Positions 42,863 to 52,152 of a stretch of DNA of 64,000 bases are shown here, one piece after another. Where the stretch lies: positions 140,981 to 204,980 of the forward strand of contig JBKBSO010000004.1 of the NCBI GenBank assembly GCA_046291695.1, written 5' to 3'. The notes beneath the pieces are model-generated. The model was not told the origin of the DNA. It was given only the letters and a program-made list of their open reading frames with translations, and made no database searches. The translations under genes and the position numbers were made by a program. Within the stretch, counting starts at the first letter, position 1, and each line of letters begins with the position of its first letter. This DNA comes from PNNG01 sp046291695 (GTDB taxonomy: Bacteria; Bacteroidota; Bacteroidia; UBA7662).

Positions 42863-44683
42863 ATGAGCGAAACCAGAAAAGGCAGTATATCGGTCAATAC
42901 CGAGAACATCTTTCCCATCATTAAAAAATCACTGTATTCAAATCATGAAATTTTCCTACGCGAATTGGTTAGCAATGCCGTAGATGCCAGCCAAAAACTC
43001 AAAGCCTTGGCCTCCATGGGCGAATTTAAAGGCGAATTGGGTGAGATGCGGGTAAAAGTAAGTATCGACAAAGAAAACAAAACCATCACGGTAAGCGACC
43101 GGGGTATAGGCCTTACCGCCGATGAGATGGAAAAATACATCAACCAAGTGGCATTTTCGGGTGCCACCGAATTTGTAGAAAAATACAAAGACAAAACCGA
43201 ACTCAACAATATGATTGGGGCCTTCGGCCTCGGATTTTATTCGGCCTTCATGGTAAGCCGTGAAGTCGAAATCCAATCACTTTCGTGGCAAGAAGCCGCA
43301 CAAGCCGCGCAATGGACCTGCGATGGCAGCACCAGCTTCGAAATAGGACCCGGCAATCGCACCGAACGGGGAACCGACATTATCCTTCACATTGCTGAAG
43401 ATTCAGAAGAATTCCTCGATGCCTGGCGCGTTCGTGAAGTGCTCAACAAATACTCCAAGTTCTTGCCCATCGAAATTGAATTCGAAGAAAAGGTCATCAA
43501 CCAAACCCATCCCATCTGGACCAAAAAGCCGGTTGAACTGACCGACGAGGACTACGAAAAATTTTACGAAGAGCTGTATCCCATGGCCGAAAAGCCGCTC
43601 TTTTGGATTCACCTCAACGTCGATTATCCCTTTAACCTCACCGGCGTACTGTATTTCCCCAAACTCAAAGCCGATTTTGAACCCAACCGCAATAAAATTC
43701 AGCTCTACAGCCGTCAGGTATTCATTACCGATTCGGTAGAAGATATCGTTCCCGATTACCTGCGTTTGCTACATGGGGTTATCGATTCACCGGATATTCC
43801 ATTGAACGTATCGCGCTCATTCTTACAAACCGATGCCAATGTAAAAAAAATAAACAGCCACATCAGCAAAAAAGTGGCTGATAAGCTGCACGAAATTTTC
43901 AAAAACGACCGGACCTCATTTGAGCAAAAATGGGAAAACCTCGATTTGTTTGTGAAGTACGGCATGCTGAGCGACGAAAAGTTTTACGATCGCGCCAAAG
44001 CCTTCTGCTTGTATAAAAACACCGAGGGCAGCTTGAAAATCTGGGATGAATATCAACCTACGCTCGAAGCCAACCAGCGCGATAAAGACGGCAATTTGGT
44101 GGTGTTGTACACCAGCGATGCCGAAGCCCAGCACAGCTTTGTAGCTGCTGCACGCAAACGCGCCTATGATGTATTACAACTCGGCAGCATGATCGATAGC
44201 CACCTCTTAAGCTTTCTCGAAAGCAAACACGAAAAAACCCAATTCAAACGGGTTGATGCCGATACCATCGACAAACTCATCGAAAAGGAAGAAAAACGCG
44301 AATCATTGCTCAACGAAGAACAGGAAAAAGCAGCCCTTGGCTTATTCGAACAAATCATTGCCAATGAAGACTTTAAGGTAAGCACTGCTCCCCTATCCCC
44401 CGACGACCATCCGGTAGTGGTAACGCGTTCGGAATTCATACGCCGCATGAACGAAATGGCAGCAACGGGTGGCGGCAGCATGTTTGGTGGGCAAATGAAA
44501 GAGCCCCTGCAGGTGGTGCTCAATACCGCACACCCCTACTTGCAACAATTGGCAGGAAGCACCGATGAGGCCCACAAGGAACGCCTGGCCCGTAAGGCTT
44601 ACGACCTGGCGCTGCTTTCGCAAGGCATGCTTAAAGGCGAAGCCCTCACTGCCTTCATCGAACGAAGCATCAACATCCAATAA
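42863..44683 (+). CDS. htpG: Chaperone HtpG (Hsp90 family)
   Basis: The 606-residue protein has the Hsp90 N-terminal ATPase (FLRELVSNAVDASQKLK, DRGIGLTADEME, GAFGLGFYSAFMV), the middle domain with WENLDLFVKYGMLSDEKF, and a C-terminal dimerisation domain ending without a MEEVD tail, as expected in bacteria. It is slightly shorter than the E. coli protein. It refolds or stabilises client proteins in the cytoplasm. The gene stands alone between the signalling operon and a strong terminator; no heat-shock inverted repeat was seen upstream. Confidence 0.97.
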   Translation: MSETRKGSISVNTENIFPIIKKSLYSNHEIFLRELVSNAVDASQKLKALASMGEFKGELGEMRVKVSIDKENKTITVSDRGIGLTADEMEKYINQVAFSGATEFVEKYKDKTELNNMIGAFGLGFYSAFMVSREVEIQSLSWQEAAQAAQWTCDGSTSFEIGPGNRTERGTDIILHIAEDSEEFLDAWRVREVLNKYSKFLPIEIEFEEKVINQTHPIWTKKPVELTDEDYEKFYEELYPMAEKPLFWIHLNVDYPFNLTGVLYFPKLKADFEPNRNKIQLYSRQVFITDSVEDIVPDYLRLLHGVIDSPDIPLNVSRSFLQTDANVKKINSHISKKVADKLHEIFKNDRTSFEQKWENLDLFVKYGMLSDEKFYDRAKAFCLYKNTEGSLKIWDEYQPTLEANQRDKDGNLVVLYTSDAEAQHSFVAAARKRAYDVLQLGSMIDSHLLSFLESKHEKTQFKRVDADTIDKLIEKEEKRESLLNEEQEKAALGLFEQIIANEDFKVSTAPLSPDDHPVVVTRSEFIRRMNEMAATGGGSMFGGQMKEPLQVVLNTAHPYLQQLAGSTDEAHKERLARKAYDLALLSQGMLKGEALTAFIERSINIQ

Positions 44684-44693
44684 GCATCAACGC

Positions 44694-44728
44694 AAACGGC
44701 TGTCAGCATTTGGCAGCCGTTTTTTTTT
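44694..44728 (+). terminator. Intrinsic terminator after htpG
   Basis: AAACGGCTG (44694-44702) pairs perfectly with CAGCCGTTT (44714-44722) around an 11-base loop, and the T-run continues to 44728. It lies 11 bp after the htpG stop codon. Confidence 0.9.
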
Positions 44729-44768
44729 GCTGTTCGGCATTGAAACATTTGCAAAGGCATTACTGCAT

Positions 44769-45092
44769 TGCAATACGGCCATCAGACCGCAGACCGCAGC
44801 TGGCTGGTGCGGATTTGAAGCTTTTTCTATATGAACAGCTTCAATGCAATACGGCATTTGGACCATGGACCGCGGACCGCAGCTGGCTGGTGCGGATTTG
44901 AAGCTTAAAGCATATGAATGGCTGCAATGCAATACATTTTTTGAACTGCGTTACAGATGTTCAAGCGTATTTAGTGTCAAGCATGCACCGCCCAGCTGCG
45001 GTCTGCGGTCTGCGGTCTGCGGTCTGCGGTCTGCGGTCTTGTACCGCGTTACAGCCGTTCAAGCGTATTTAGTGTCAAGCATGCACCGCCCA
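44769..45092. repeat. Nested direct and inverted repeats between htpG and the LRR gene
   Basis: A 31-bp sequence is perfectly repeated at 44793-44823 and 44876-44906 within longer units beginning with TGCAATAC (44769, 44845, 44928). A different 46-bp sequence is repeated at 44949-44994 and 45047-45092 with two mismatches. Between the latter lie six tandem CTGCGGT units (44996-45037). The segments 44783-44802 and 44993-45012 are a perfect 20-bp inverted repeat, so a long cruciform or RNA hairpin is possible. No gene is supported in the 464-bp spacer 44684-45147. Confidence 0.9.
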
Positions 45093-45147
45093 AGTCCCCC
45101 GCCCCCCTTTCTTCCCCTCTCATCCTTCCTCATCGCGAAGCCTCAAT

Positions 45148-46344
45148 TTAATACTGAAACCGGTACTCCCGCTCTACAGCATCCGCCGCAATCTCATTTA
45201 AGTAGCGGATACATTGCATCTCCGGAATACACGCATTCTGATGCAGCAGCAACAAACGTATCTTATCGTGTCGAACAATGTCGGTCGGAAAATCTTCAAT
45301 ATCGTTTTCCGACAAATCCAACTCCATGATGGCCTCCAACTCCAGCAAACCTTTCGGAAAAATCAGGAAGCGGTTACCGGTCAAACTCAGTCGCTCAAGG
45401 GCAGACAACTGGCCAAAACTGCCGGGAAGCGTTTGAAGGCGGTTGTATTCGAGATATAAAAAACGAAGGGCTGGCAATTCACCCAGGGCATCGGGCAAAG
45501 CCTCCAAACGGTTATGGGCCAGGTAAAGCTCCTGCAACTGCTTTAAATTCCCGATGCCGTCGCTTAACCGCTCAATTTGGTTGTGGTGCAAATCAATTTC
45601 CCGCAACTGGTGCATCTCCCATACAAAGTCGGGGAGCTGGCTGATGGCATTTTTGTAAAACATCAGACTTTCGAGCTTTTTAAAGCTTTGCATTTGCGGC
45701 GGTATTGCGGCAAATGCATTATTTCCCAGCACCAATTTACGTAGTCGCTTCTGCCGTTGAACGCCTGTAGGCAAGGCCTGCAAACTATTGAACGAAAGCA
45801 CCAGCTGCTCGAGCCTGGGTGCTTGCCAACAGGCTTGTTTTACAGCCCCCATCCGGTTGCCGCTCAGGTCCAATTCGCGAAGTCCCGCTGCTTGCCAGCT
45901 CAATTTGTGCAACTGATTTTGGCTAAGTACCAGTTTGCGTAGCTTTTTGCCCGCCTTGAGCTGCAACTCGCCACGAAAGCGATTGTTTGCCGCCGAAAAA
46001 CTTTCAAGCTTTTTAAAAGCCCGCAGGTTCAGCTTCCGGTCCGAAAGCAAATTGCGATCGATATTGAGCCTTTTCAATTGCTTATACTGCCGCAAAGCAG
46101 CCGGAATTTCGGTGAAGCGGTTATTGTCGAGGTAAATTTGCTCCACGGAAGTATAGGCCAACAAGGCGTCAGGCCAATGGCTGAGCTGCATACCGCTGAG
46201 GTCGAGCCGCTTCACCGAATCGACCGGAAGGGCGGCCAGACTGTTCAGGTATTCGCTCAATTGGTTTTGGCTGCTTTGAGCCATCAATGGTTGCATGCCC
46301 GGCGCTATCCACAAAAAAAGGTGCAAAAAAAGCCTGTGCTTCAT
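45148..46344 (-). CDS. Exported leucine-rich-repeat protein
   Basis: The 398-residue protein begins at the ATG at 46344 (MKHRLFLHLFLWIAPGMQPLMAQ, a signal peptide). Roughly fourteen leucine-rich repeats of 21-24 residues follow, with the consensus LxxLxLxxNxLxxLP well visible from about residue 45 to 370, including LQELYLAHNRLEALPDALG and LRFLYLEYNRLQTLPGSFG. The short C-terminal cap contains two cysteines (CIPEMQC) that may form a disulfide. No T9SS sorting domain or lipobox is seen, so it is probably periplasmic. It should act in protein-protein binding; partner unknown. It faces htpG across the repeat-rich spacer. Confidence 0.88.
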   Translation of the reverse strand: MKHRLFLHLFLWIAPGMQPLMAQSSQNQLSEYLNSLAALPVDSVKRLDLSGMQLSHWPDALLAYTSVEQIYLDNNRFTEIPAALRQYKQLKRLNIDRNLLSDRKLNLRAFKKLESFSAANNRFRGELQLKAGKKLRKLVLSQNQLHKLSWQAAGLRELDLSGNRMGAVKQACWQAPRLEQLVLSFNSLQALPTGVQRQKRLRKLVLGNNAFAAIPPQMQSFKKLESLMFYKNAISQLPDFVWEMHQLREIDLHHNQIERLSDGIGNLKQLQELYLAHNRLEALPDALGELPALRFLYLEYNRLQTLPGSFGQLSALERLSLTGNRFLIFPKGLLELEAIMELDLSENDIEDFPTDIVRHDKIRLLLLHQNACIPEMQCIRYLNEIAADAVEREYRFQY

Positions 46345-46387
46345 GGGAATAAAGATAAACAAAAGGGCTTTTTTGCATCGAATTAAT

Positions 46388-46395
46388 TACTTTTG
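46388..46395 (+). promoter_or_regulatory. Candidate -7 element of purH
   Basis: TACTTTTG matches TAnnTTTG and lies 25 bp before the purH start. The upstream TTTG (46372-46375) is closer than the usual spacing, so only the -7 element is proposed. Confidence 0.35.
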
Positions 46396-46420
46396 TGCCT
46401 TCATTCATTATTCCCTTCTC

Positions 46421-47941
46421 ATGAGCGTAACCCCCATCAAATCAGCACTTATTTCTGTTTATTACAAAGATGGCCTCGACAGCCTCGTAAAAGCCCTGCA
46501 TGCCCATGGTGTAGAAATTTATTCTACCGGCGGCACCCAAAGCTTTATCGAACAATTGGGGATTCCGGTAAATACAGTAGAGGGGTTAACGGGTTATGCC
46601 TCCATTTTGGGCGGAAGGGTAAAAACTTTGCATCCTAAGGTGTTTGGCGGAATACTCGCCAGGCGTGAAGAAATGAACGACATCAATGACCTGGCGGCAT
46701 ACGATATCCCCACCATCGATCTGGTGATTGTTGACCTCTATCCTTTCGAAGAAACCGTAGCTTCGGGTGCAGCCCACCAAGACATCATCGAAAAAATCGA
46801 CATCGGCGGTATTTCGCTCATCCGGGCAGGTGCCAAAAACTACAAGGAAGTGGCCATCATTTCGTCGAAAGACCAATATGGCCGGCTTTTGGCGCAAGTA
46901 GAAGCAGCGGGTGGCACCACTGCCGAGGAGCGCGCCAGGTATGCTGCCGAAGCATTTGCCGTAAGCAGCCATTACGACAGTCAGATTTTCAACTACTTCA
47001 ACCAAAGCGAAAAGCTGCCGGCCTTACGCATTACCAGCAACCAGCCTTTGCCGCTGCGTTATGGCGAAAACCCACATCAGGCAGGGAATTTCTTTGGCGA
47101 TCTCGACGATATTTTCGAAATACTCAACGGTAAACAACTCAGCTACAACAACCTGCTCGATGTAGATGCTGCGGTAAACCTGCTTGCTGATTTTGACGAA
47201 CCCACTTTTGCCGTCATCAAGCACAACAACGCCTGCGGCTTGGCCTCTCGACCAACGGTTCTGGAAGCCTGGAAAGATGCCTTGGCCGGCGATCCGGTTT
47301 CGGCATTTGGCGGTATCCTCATGACCAACGGCACCATCGATCTGGAAACGGCAAGCGAAATCGACCAGATTTTTTACGAGGTGCTTATTGCACCCGCCTA
47401 TACCGACGAAGCGATCGCCCTGTTGAAGAAGAAGAAAAACCGCATTTTGGTGCGTATGAAAAAGGCTGTAAACCATCAAGCTAACCTACGCACGGTGCTT
47501 AACGGCGTATTGCAGCAAGAAAAAGACAGCTTTATTGACAGCCGCGATAACCTCAAGATAGTTACCCAAACCACCCCAAGTGAAGCTGAAATCGAGGACA
47601 TGATTTTTGCAGCCAAGCTGGTAAAACATACCAAGAGCAACGCCATTGTACTGGCCAAAAACAAACAGTTGATTGGCAGTGGTACCGGACAAACCTCGCG
47701 CATAGATGCCATGAAGCAGGCCGTTCACAAGGCCCGAAGCTTCAATTTTGATGTGCACGGGGCTGTTTTGGCGAGCGATGCCTTCTTCCCTTTTGCCGAT
47801 AGCGTGGAAGTGGCATACAACGAAGGCATACGGGCGGTTATACAGCCTGGAGGCAGCATTAAAGACCAAGACAGCATCGATTTTTGCAATACACACGGAA
47901 TGTCGATGGTGTTTACTGGCATACGTCATTTTAAACATTAA
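46421..47941 (+). CDS. purH: Bifunctional AICAR transformylase / IMP cyclohydrolase
   Basis: The 506-residue enzyme carries out the last two steps of de novo purine synthesis: formyl transfer to AICAR and ring closure to IMP. The N-terminal MGS-like cyclohydrolase domain (ALISVYYKDGLDSLVKALHAHGVEIYSTGGT, GRVKTLHPKVFGGILARR) and the C-terminal transformylase (RYGENPHQAG, VKHNNACGLA, SDAFFPFADSVE, IQPGGSIKDQDSID) are complete. The ATG at 46421 is used because the in-frame extension upstream to 46295 has no homology and runs across the LRR gene start. mreB follows after 26 bp. Confidence 0.97.
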   Translation: MSVTPIKSALISVYYKDGLDSLVKALHAHGVEIYSTGGTQSFIEQLGIPVNTVEGLTGYASILGGRVKTLHPKVFGGILARREEMNDINDLAAYDIPTIDLVIVDLYPFEETVASGAAHQDIIEKIDIGGISLIRAGAKNYKEVAIISSKDQYGRLLAQVEAAGGTTAEERARYAAEAFAVSSHYDSQIFNYFNQSEKLPALRITSNQPLPLRYGENPHQAGNFFGDLDDIFEILNGKQLSYNNLLDVDAAVNLLADFDEPTFAVIKHNNACGLASRPTVLEAWKDALAGDPVSAFGGILMTNGTIDLETASEIDQIFYEVLIAPAYTDEAIALLKKKKNRILVRMKKAVNHQANLRTVLNGVLQQEKDSFIDSRDNLKIVTQTTPSEAEIEDMIFAAKLVKHTKSNAIVLAKNKQLIGSGTGQTSRIDAMKQAVHKARSFNFDVHGAVLASDAFFPFADSVEVAYNEGIRAVIQPGGSIKDQDSIDFCNTHGMSMVFTGIRHFKH

Positions 47942-47967
47942 ATTTGTCGGATTACCGAAACTGATAC

Positions 47968-48990
47968 ATGGGATTATTTGATTTTTTCACCCAGGAAATA
48001 GCCATTGACCTGGGCACAGCGAATACGCTGATCATCTTTAAGGATAAGATTGTGGTAGATGAGCCATCGATAGTGGCCATCGATCGCACCACCAATAAGG
48101 TACTGGCCATCGGCAAGCAGGCCCAGCAGATGCATGGGAAAACACACGAGAACATCAAAACCATTCGTCCGCTCAAAGACGGGGTAATTGCCGATTTCCA
48201 TGCTGCGGAGAACATGATACGCGGGATGATCGACATGATTAACCCGAAGAAGCGCTTCATTGCGCCTTCGTTGCGCATGGTTATCTGCATACCATCGGGC
48301 ATTACCGAGGTAGAAAAGCGAGCCGTTCGCGACTCCGCCGAGCATGCAGGAGCCAAAGAGGTGTACCTCATCCACGAGCCCATGGCTGCAGCCATCGGTA
48401 TCGGCATCGATGTGGAAGAACCCAAGGGTAATATGATCATCGACATCGGGGGTGGTACCTCCGAAATTGCGGTGATTGCCCTGGCAGGTATTGTGTGCGA
48501 CCAAAGCATTCGCGTGGCTGGCGACCAGTTTACCGCCGATGTGTTGGAGTACATCCGTCGTCAACACAATATGCTCATTGGTGAGCGCACCGCCGAAATG
48601 ATTAAAATACAGGTGGGCTCTGCCCTGCCCGAACTCGATGAACCGCCCGCGGATATTACCGTAAGCGGTCGCGATTTGATGACAGGTATTCCCAAGCAGA
48701 TTACCGTGAGCTATACCGAAATTGCCCATGCCCTCGACAAATCGATCAGCAAGGTAGAAGGCGCCATTTTGAAAGCCTTAGAAATCACCCCGCCCGAGCT
48801 GGCCTCCGACATACACGAAACCGGCATTTACCTCACGGGAGGTGGCGCCCTCATTCGCGGCCTCGATAAGCGCATCGGACAAAAAACCAAGTTGAAGGTA
48901 CACATTGCCGAAGACCCCTTACGTGCCGTAGTACGTGGTACAGGCATTGCCCTCAAAAACATCGATCGGTTCAACTTCCTGATGACCTGA
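47968..48990 (+). CDS. mreB: Rod shape-determining protein MreB
   Basis: The 340-residue actin homologue has the phosphate-1 motif AIDLGTANTLI, the phosphate-2 motif MIIDIGGGTSEIAVI and the adenosine motif YLTGGGALIRGLDKRI. It polymerises along the inner membrane and positions the elongation machinery. It leads the operon mreB-mreC-mreD-PBP2-rodA, all in the same direction with gaps of 9 bp or overlaps. Presence of the full set indicates rod-type elongation in this organism. Confidence 0.97.
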   Translation: MGLFDFFTQEIAIDLGTANTLIIFKDKIVVDEPSIVAIDRTTNKVLAIGKQAQQMHGKTHENIKTIRPLKDGVIADFHAAENMIRGMIDMINPKKRFIAPSLRMVICIPSGITEVEKRAVRDSAEHAGAKEVYLIHEPMAAAIGIGIDVEEPKGNMIIDIGGGTSEIAVIALAGIVCDQSIRVAGDQFTADVLEYIRRQHNMLIGERTAEMIKIQVGSALPELDEPPADITVSGRDLMTGIPKQITVSYTEIAHALDKSISKVEGAILKALEITPPELASDIHETGIYLTGGGALIRGLDKRIGQKTKLKVHIAEDPLRAVVRGTGIALKNIDRFNFLMT

Positions 48991-48999
48991 TAAGCACCC

Positions 49000-49836
49000 A
49001 TGCGGGCCATATTGCTTTTTCTGTTCAGGCTACGGCTGGTGTTTTTATTCGTTGTCTTGCAAACGATTGCGCTGGTGTTAACCATTAACAACAACGCCTA
49101 CCATCGTGCAGGATTCCTGAACAGCAGCAACCGCTTTTCAGGCGAAATTTACAAACGCATAGCCGATGCCCGCTACTTTTTACGCCTTGGAGAAGTAAAC
49201 GATAGCCTGGCTGGCGAAATCAGCAGGCTGCAAAACCGCTTGTACCTGCTGGCCGAAAACGATAGCAGCATTTGGCTCCTGCACGATAGCCTGCAGGCCG
49301 GTGATGCCCGCTACCACTTTCAGCAAGCCCGTGTGGTGAATAATACCTACAGCTTTCGCAACAATTACCTCACCCTCAACAAAGGTAGCTTACAAGGCAT
49401 CAGGCCACGCATGGCCGTGGTAAACGCAGGCGCAGTAGTTGGCATTGTAAAAGACGTTTCAGAGCACTTTTCTACGGTCATTTCGGTGCTCAATAAATCA
49501 ACCCGCATCAGCGCACGACACCGAACAAGCGGCACCACGGGTACCGTCATTTGGCCGGGAAGTAATTTCCGCGAAGCCAGCCTCATCGAAATTCCGATAC
49601 ACATTGAATTGGCTGAAGGCGACACCATCACCAGCAGCGAGTACTCCAACATATTCCCCGAAAATTTGCTCATCGGTACCATAAAATCGTTTAGCAAACC
49701 CGAAGGCAGCAGTACCTACCAAGTACAAATCGCCTTGGCCAACGATTTTAGCCGGATGGCCTTTGTACAAATCATTGGCAGCAAGGTACAGGAAGAACGT
49801 GAAGCATTAGAGGAAGGGCTCAATTATGACAACTGA
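49000..49836 (+). CDS. mreC: Rod shape-determining protein MreC
   Basis: The 278-residue protein has one N-terminal membrane helix, a coiled-coil stretch (about 45-85) and the beta-barrel domains of MreC with the segments NNYLTLNKGSLQGIRPRMAVVN and GAVVGIVKDVS. It bridges MreB and the periplasmic part of PBP2. It lies 9 bp after mreB and overlaps mreD by 11 bp. Confidence 0.93.
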   Translation: MRAILLFLFRLRLVFLFVVLQTIALVLTINNNAYHRAGFLNSSNRFSGEIYKRIADARYFLRLGEVNDSLAGEISRLQNRLYLLAENDSSIWLLHDSLQAGDARYHFQQARVVNNTYSFRNNYLTLNKGSLQGIRPRMAVVNAGAVVGIVKDVSEHFSTVISVLNKSTRISARHRTSGTTGTVIWPGSNFREASLIEIPIHIELAEGDTITSSEYSNIFPENLLIGTIKSFSKPEGSSTYQVQIALANDFSRMAFVQIIGSKVQEEREALEEGLNYDN

Positions 49837-50344
49837 GTGGATTAAAAACATATTTCGTGGCCTGCTGATGGTGTTCCTGCAAATCAGCTTGTTCAACCAC
49901 ATCGCCTTTTTGGGCTTGCACAATCCCTTTGTATATGTGTTTTTCATCCTGATGCTGCCGTTGAGTACTCCTAGATCCTTGCTCATGCTGGCTGCCTTTG
50001 CGAGCGGATTGCTGGTAGATGTTTTTTCGAATACTGGTGGCATGCACGCCATGGCCAGTACACTAATCGCCTTTCTACGACCGGCTTGGATTCGTGTAAG
50101 TATCCCAAGAAGCAATTTTGATGATTTGCAGAACATCAAAATACGTGAAATAGAGTTCCTACAGTTTTTGGCCTACAGTTCCCTGCTCATCGTAGTGCAC
50201 CATATTTTTCTGTTTAGCATCGCCTCCTTCGATTGGAGCGAAATCTGGCTGATTTTATGGAAAAGCCTGGTAGGTAGCCTACTCAGCTTGATTTGCGTGC
50301 TTGCATTTCGTTATTTTGACCTCAGCCCGCGGAAAAAATCATGA
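49826..50344 (+). CDS. mreD: Rod shape-determining protein MreD
   Basis: The 172-residue inner-membrane protein has about five helices, as expected for MreD. Sequence conservation in this family is low, so position between mreC (11-bp overlap) and the PBP2 gene (4-bp overlap) is the main evidence, along with length. It contributes to the elongasome in the membrane. Confidence 0.88.
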   Translation: MTTEWIKNIFRGLLMVFLQISLFNHIAFLGLHNPFVYVFFILMLPLSTPRSLLMLAAFASGLLVDVFSNTGGMHAMASTLIAFLRPAWIRVSIPRSNFDDLQNIKIREIEFLQFLAYSSLLIVVHHIFLFSIASFDWSEIWLILWKSLVGSLLSLICVLAFRYFDLSPRKKS

Positions 50345-52152
50345 GGTCGAACGGACAACAGCAAATCATACTCTTCATCATGCTGGGAATATTTGTCATA
50401 TTCTTAGCACGCCTGTTTTACATACAGGTGATAACCGACTCCTACAGCTTATGGGCCACGCAAAATGCCATTCGCAAAGTAACGGTTTACCCCGCCCGTG
50501 GTATCATTTACGACCGCAATCGCGAACGTGTGGTGGTAAACCGGCCCATCTACGATTTGATGGTGGTTCCCCGTCAGCTTAGCAAGGAAATGGACACCCT
50601 GGCGTTTTGCAAATTATTGGGCATTGAGCGCTTGGCCTTCGAGGAAAAAATGCAAAAGGCCAGTCGGTACTCAAGATTCAAAGCGTCGCTTTTTTTGCCA
50701 CAAATCAGCATCGAAGATTTTGCCGCCATCCAGGAGCGCTTACATGAATTCCCCGGATTTTATCCCGAATCACGAACGGTCCGTTATTATCCGGGTAGCA
50801 GTGCAGCACACGTACTTGGGTATATTGGCGAGGTAAACGAAAAGCAAATTGAAGCCTCAGAAGGCTATTACCAAATGGGCGATTACATTGGTATAGCTGG
50901 CATCGAACTTTCGTACGAAGAAATCCTCCGGGGTAAGCGGGGGGTTAGATACCAATATGTAGACGTACACAACCGGGTAGTAGGCAGTTACAAAGAAGGC
51001 GAATTCGATAGCCTCGCCGTTTCGGGCGAAGAGCTTGAGTTATCGCTCGATATCGCCTTACAGCAATATACTGAAAGTCTTTTCGCCAATAAAAAAGGTA
51101 GTGCCGTAGCCATAGAGCCTTCCACCGGCGAAATCCTGGCCTTTGTAAGCGCCCCAAATTACGACCCTAACCTGTTGGTGGGCAGCGTACGGGGAAAAAA
51201 CTACGCCAAATTGGTGGGCGATCCGCTCAAACCCCTGTTCAACCGCCCCCTGCAGGCCCAATATCCGCCGGGTTCTATTTTCAAACCCGTACAAGCACTA
51301 ATCGGTCAGGAACTAGGACTGCTACATGCCGGAACCCGATTTCCTTGTGGAGGCGGCTACCGCATGGGATCGCATACCGTAAAATGTACCCACGTGCACA
51401 CGGCCCTCAACCTCGAAGAATCTATTCAGTTTTCATGCAACCCCTACTACTGCTGGTCGTTCAAAACCATGGTCGATCATAATCCTGGCTTGAGCCCGGC
51501 AGAGGGGTACGACCTCTGGCGCAGTTATATGCATCGTTTTACAGTGGGCGAACGCACGGGAATAGACATACCCAACGAAGTTAAAGGCATACTGCCTAGC
51601 GTTGACTACTACAATAAAATACATGGAGCAAACCGCTGGCGTGCAAATACCATCATTTCGCTTGCCATCGGACAAGGTGAAGTGAGTATGACTCCCCTAC
51701 AAATGGCCAATGTAATGGCCATCATCGCCAATAGGGGCTGGTATTTTACCCCACATTTGGTACGAGGCATTGGCAGCGAAGGCCGAAAACCTGAAGTAGC
51801 TACCGAACAAAAATCGGTTGAAATCAAGGCCGAATACTTTGAAGTTGTTATTGAAGCCATGCAAAAGGCGGTAGATGCCGGTACTGCCAGGGCATATGGG
51901 CGGCTCGACAGCATTGTAATTTGCGGCAAAACCGGCACAGCGCAAAACCCCCATGGCAAAGATCACGCGGTATTTGTCTGTTTCGCCCCACGCGAAAATC
52001 CCCAAATTGCCATTGCAGTAATGGTTGAAAATGCCGGTTTTGGCGGGGTGTGGGCAGCACCCATTGCCAGCCTTATGATTGAACAATATTTATTAGGAGG
52101 CACCAAACGCCCCGCCCTTGAAAAGCGTATTTTGGAGGCTCACATACCATGA
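50341..52152 (+). CDS. mrdA: Penicillin-binding protein 2 (elongasome transpeptidase)
   Basis: The 603-residue protein has an N-terminal membrane helix, a dimerisation/pedestal region (RGIIYDRNRERVVVNRPIYDL) and a transpeptidase domain with Ser312-x-x-Lys (PPGSIFKPVQAL), the SxN motif in FSCNPYY and the KTG motif in CGKTGTAQ. It crosslinks peptidoglycan during side-wall growth and works as a complex with RodA, encoded next with a 4-bp overlap. Confidence 0.96.
   Translation: MRSNGQQQIILFIMLGIFVIFLARLFYIQVITDSYSLWATQNAIRKVTVYPARGIIYDRNRERVVVNRPIYDLMVVPRQLSKEMDTLAFCKLLGIERLAFEEKMQKASRYSRFKASLFLPQISIEDFAAIQERLHEFPGFYPESRTVRYYPGSSAAHVLGYIGEVNEKQIEASEGYYQMGDYIGIAGIELSYEEILRGKRGVRYQYVDVHNRVVGSYKEGEFDSLAVSGEELELSLDIALQQYTESLFANKKGSAVAIEPSTGEILAFVSAPNYDPNLLVGSVRGKNYAKLVGDPLKPLFNRPLQAQYPPGSIFKPVQALIGQELGLLHAGTRFPCGGGYRMGSHTVKCTHVHTALNLEESIQFSCNPYYCWSFKTMVDHNPGLSPAEGYDLWRSYMHRFTVGERTGIDIPNEVKGILPSVDYYNKIHGANRWRANTIISLAIGQGEVSMTPLQMANVMAIIANRGWYFTPHLVRGIGSEGRKPEVATEQKSVEIKAEYFEVVIEAMQKAVDAGTARAYGRLDSIVICGKTGTAQNPHGKDHAVFVCFAPRENPQIAIAVMVENAGFGGVWAAPIASLMIEQYLLGGTKRPALEKRILEAHIP

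Noticed and set aside
44844..45329. Plus-strand frame of 161 codons after htpG
   Set aside because: It is made of the repeat units and then antisense to the LRR gene; the openness comes from repeat composition.
46295..46420. Upstream extension of purH
   Set aside because: The frame is open but lies across the start of the divergent LRR gene and has no homology to PurH.
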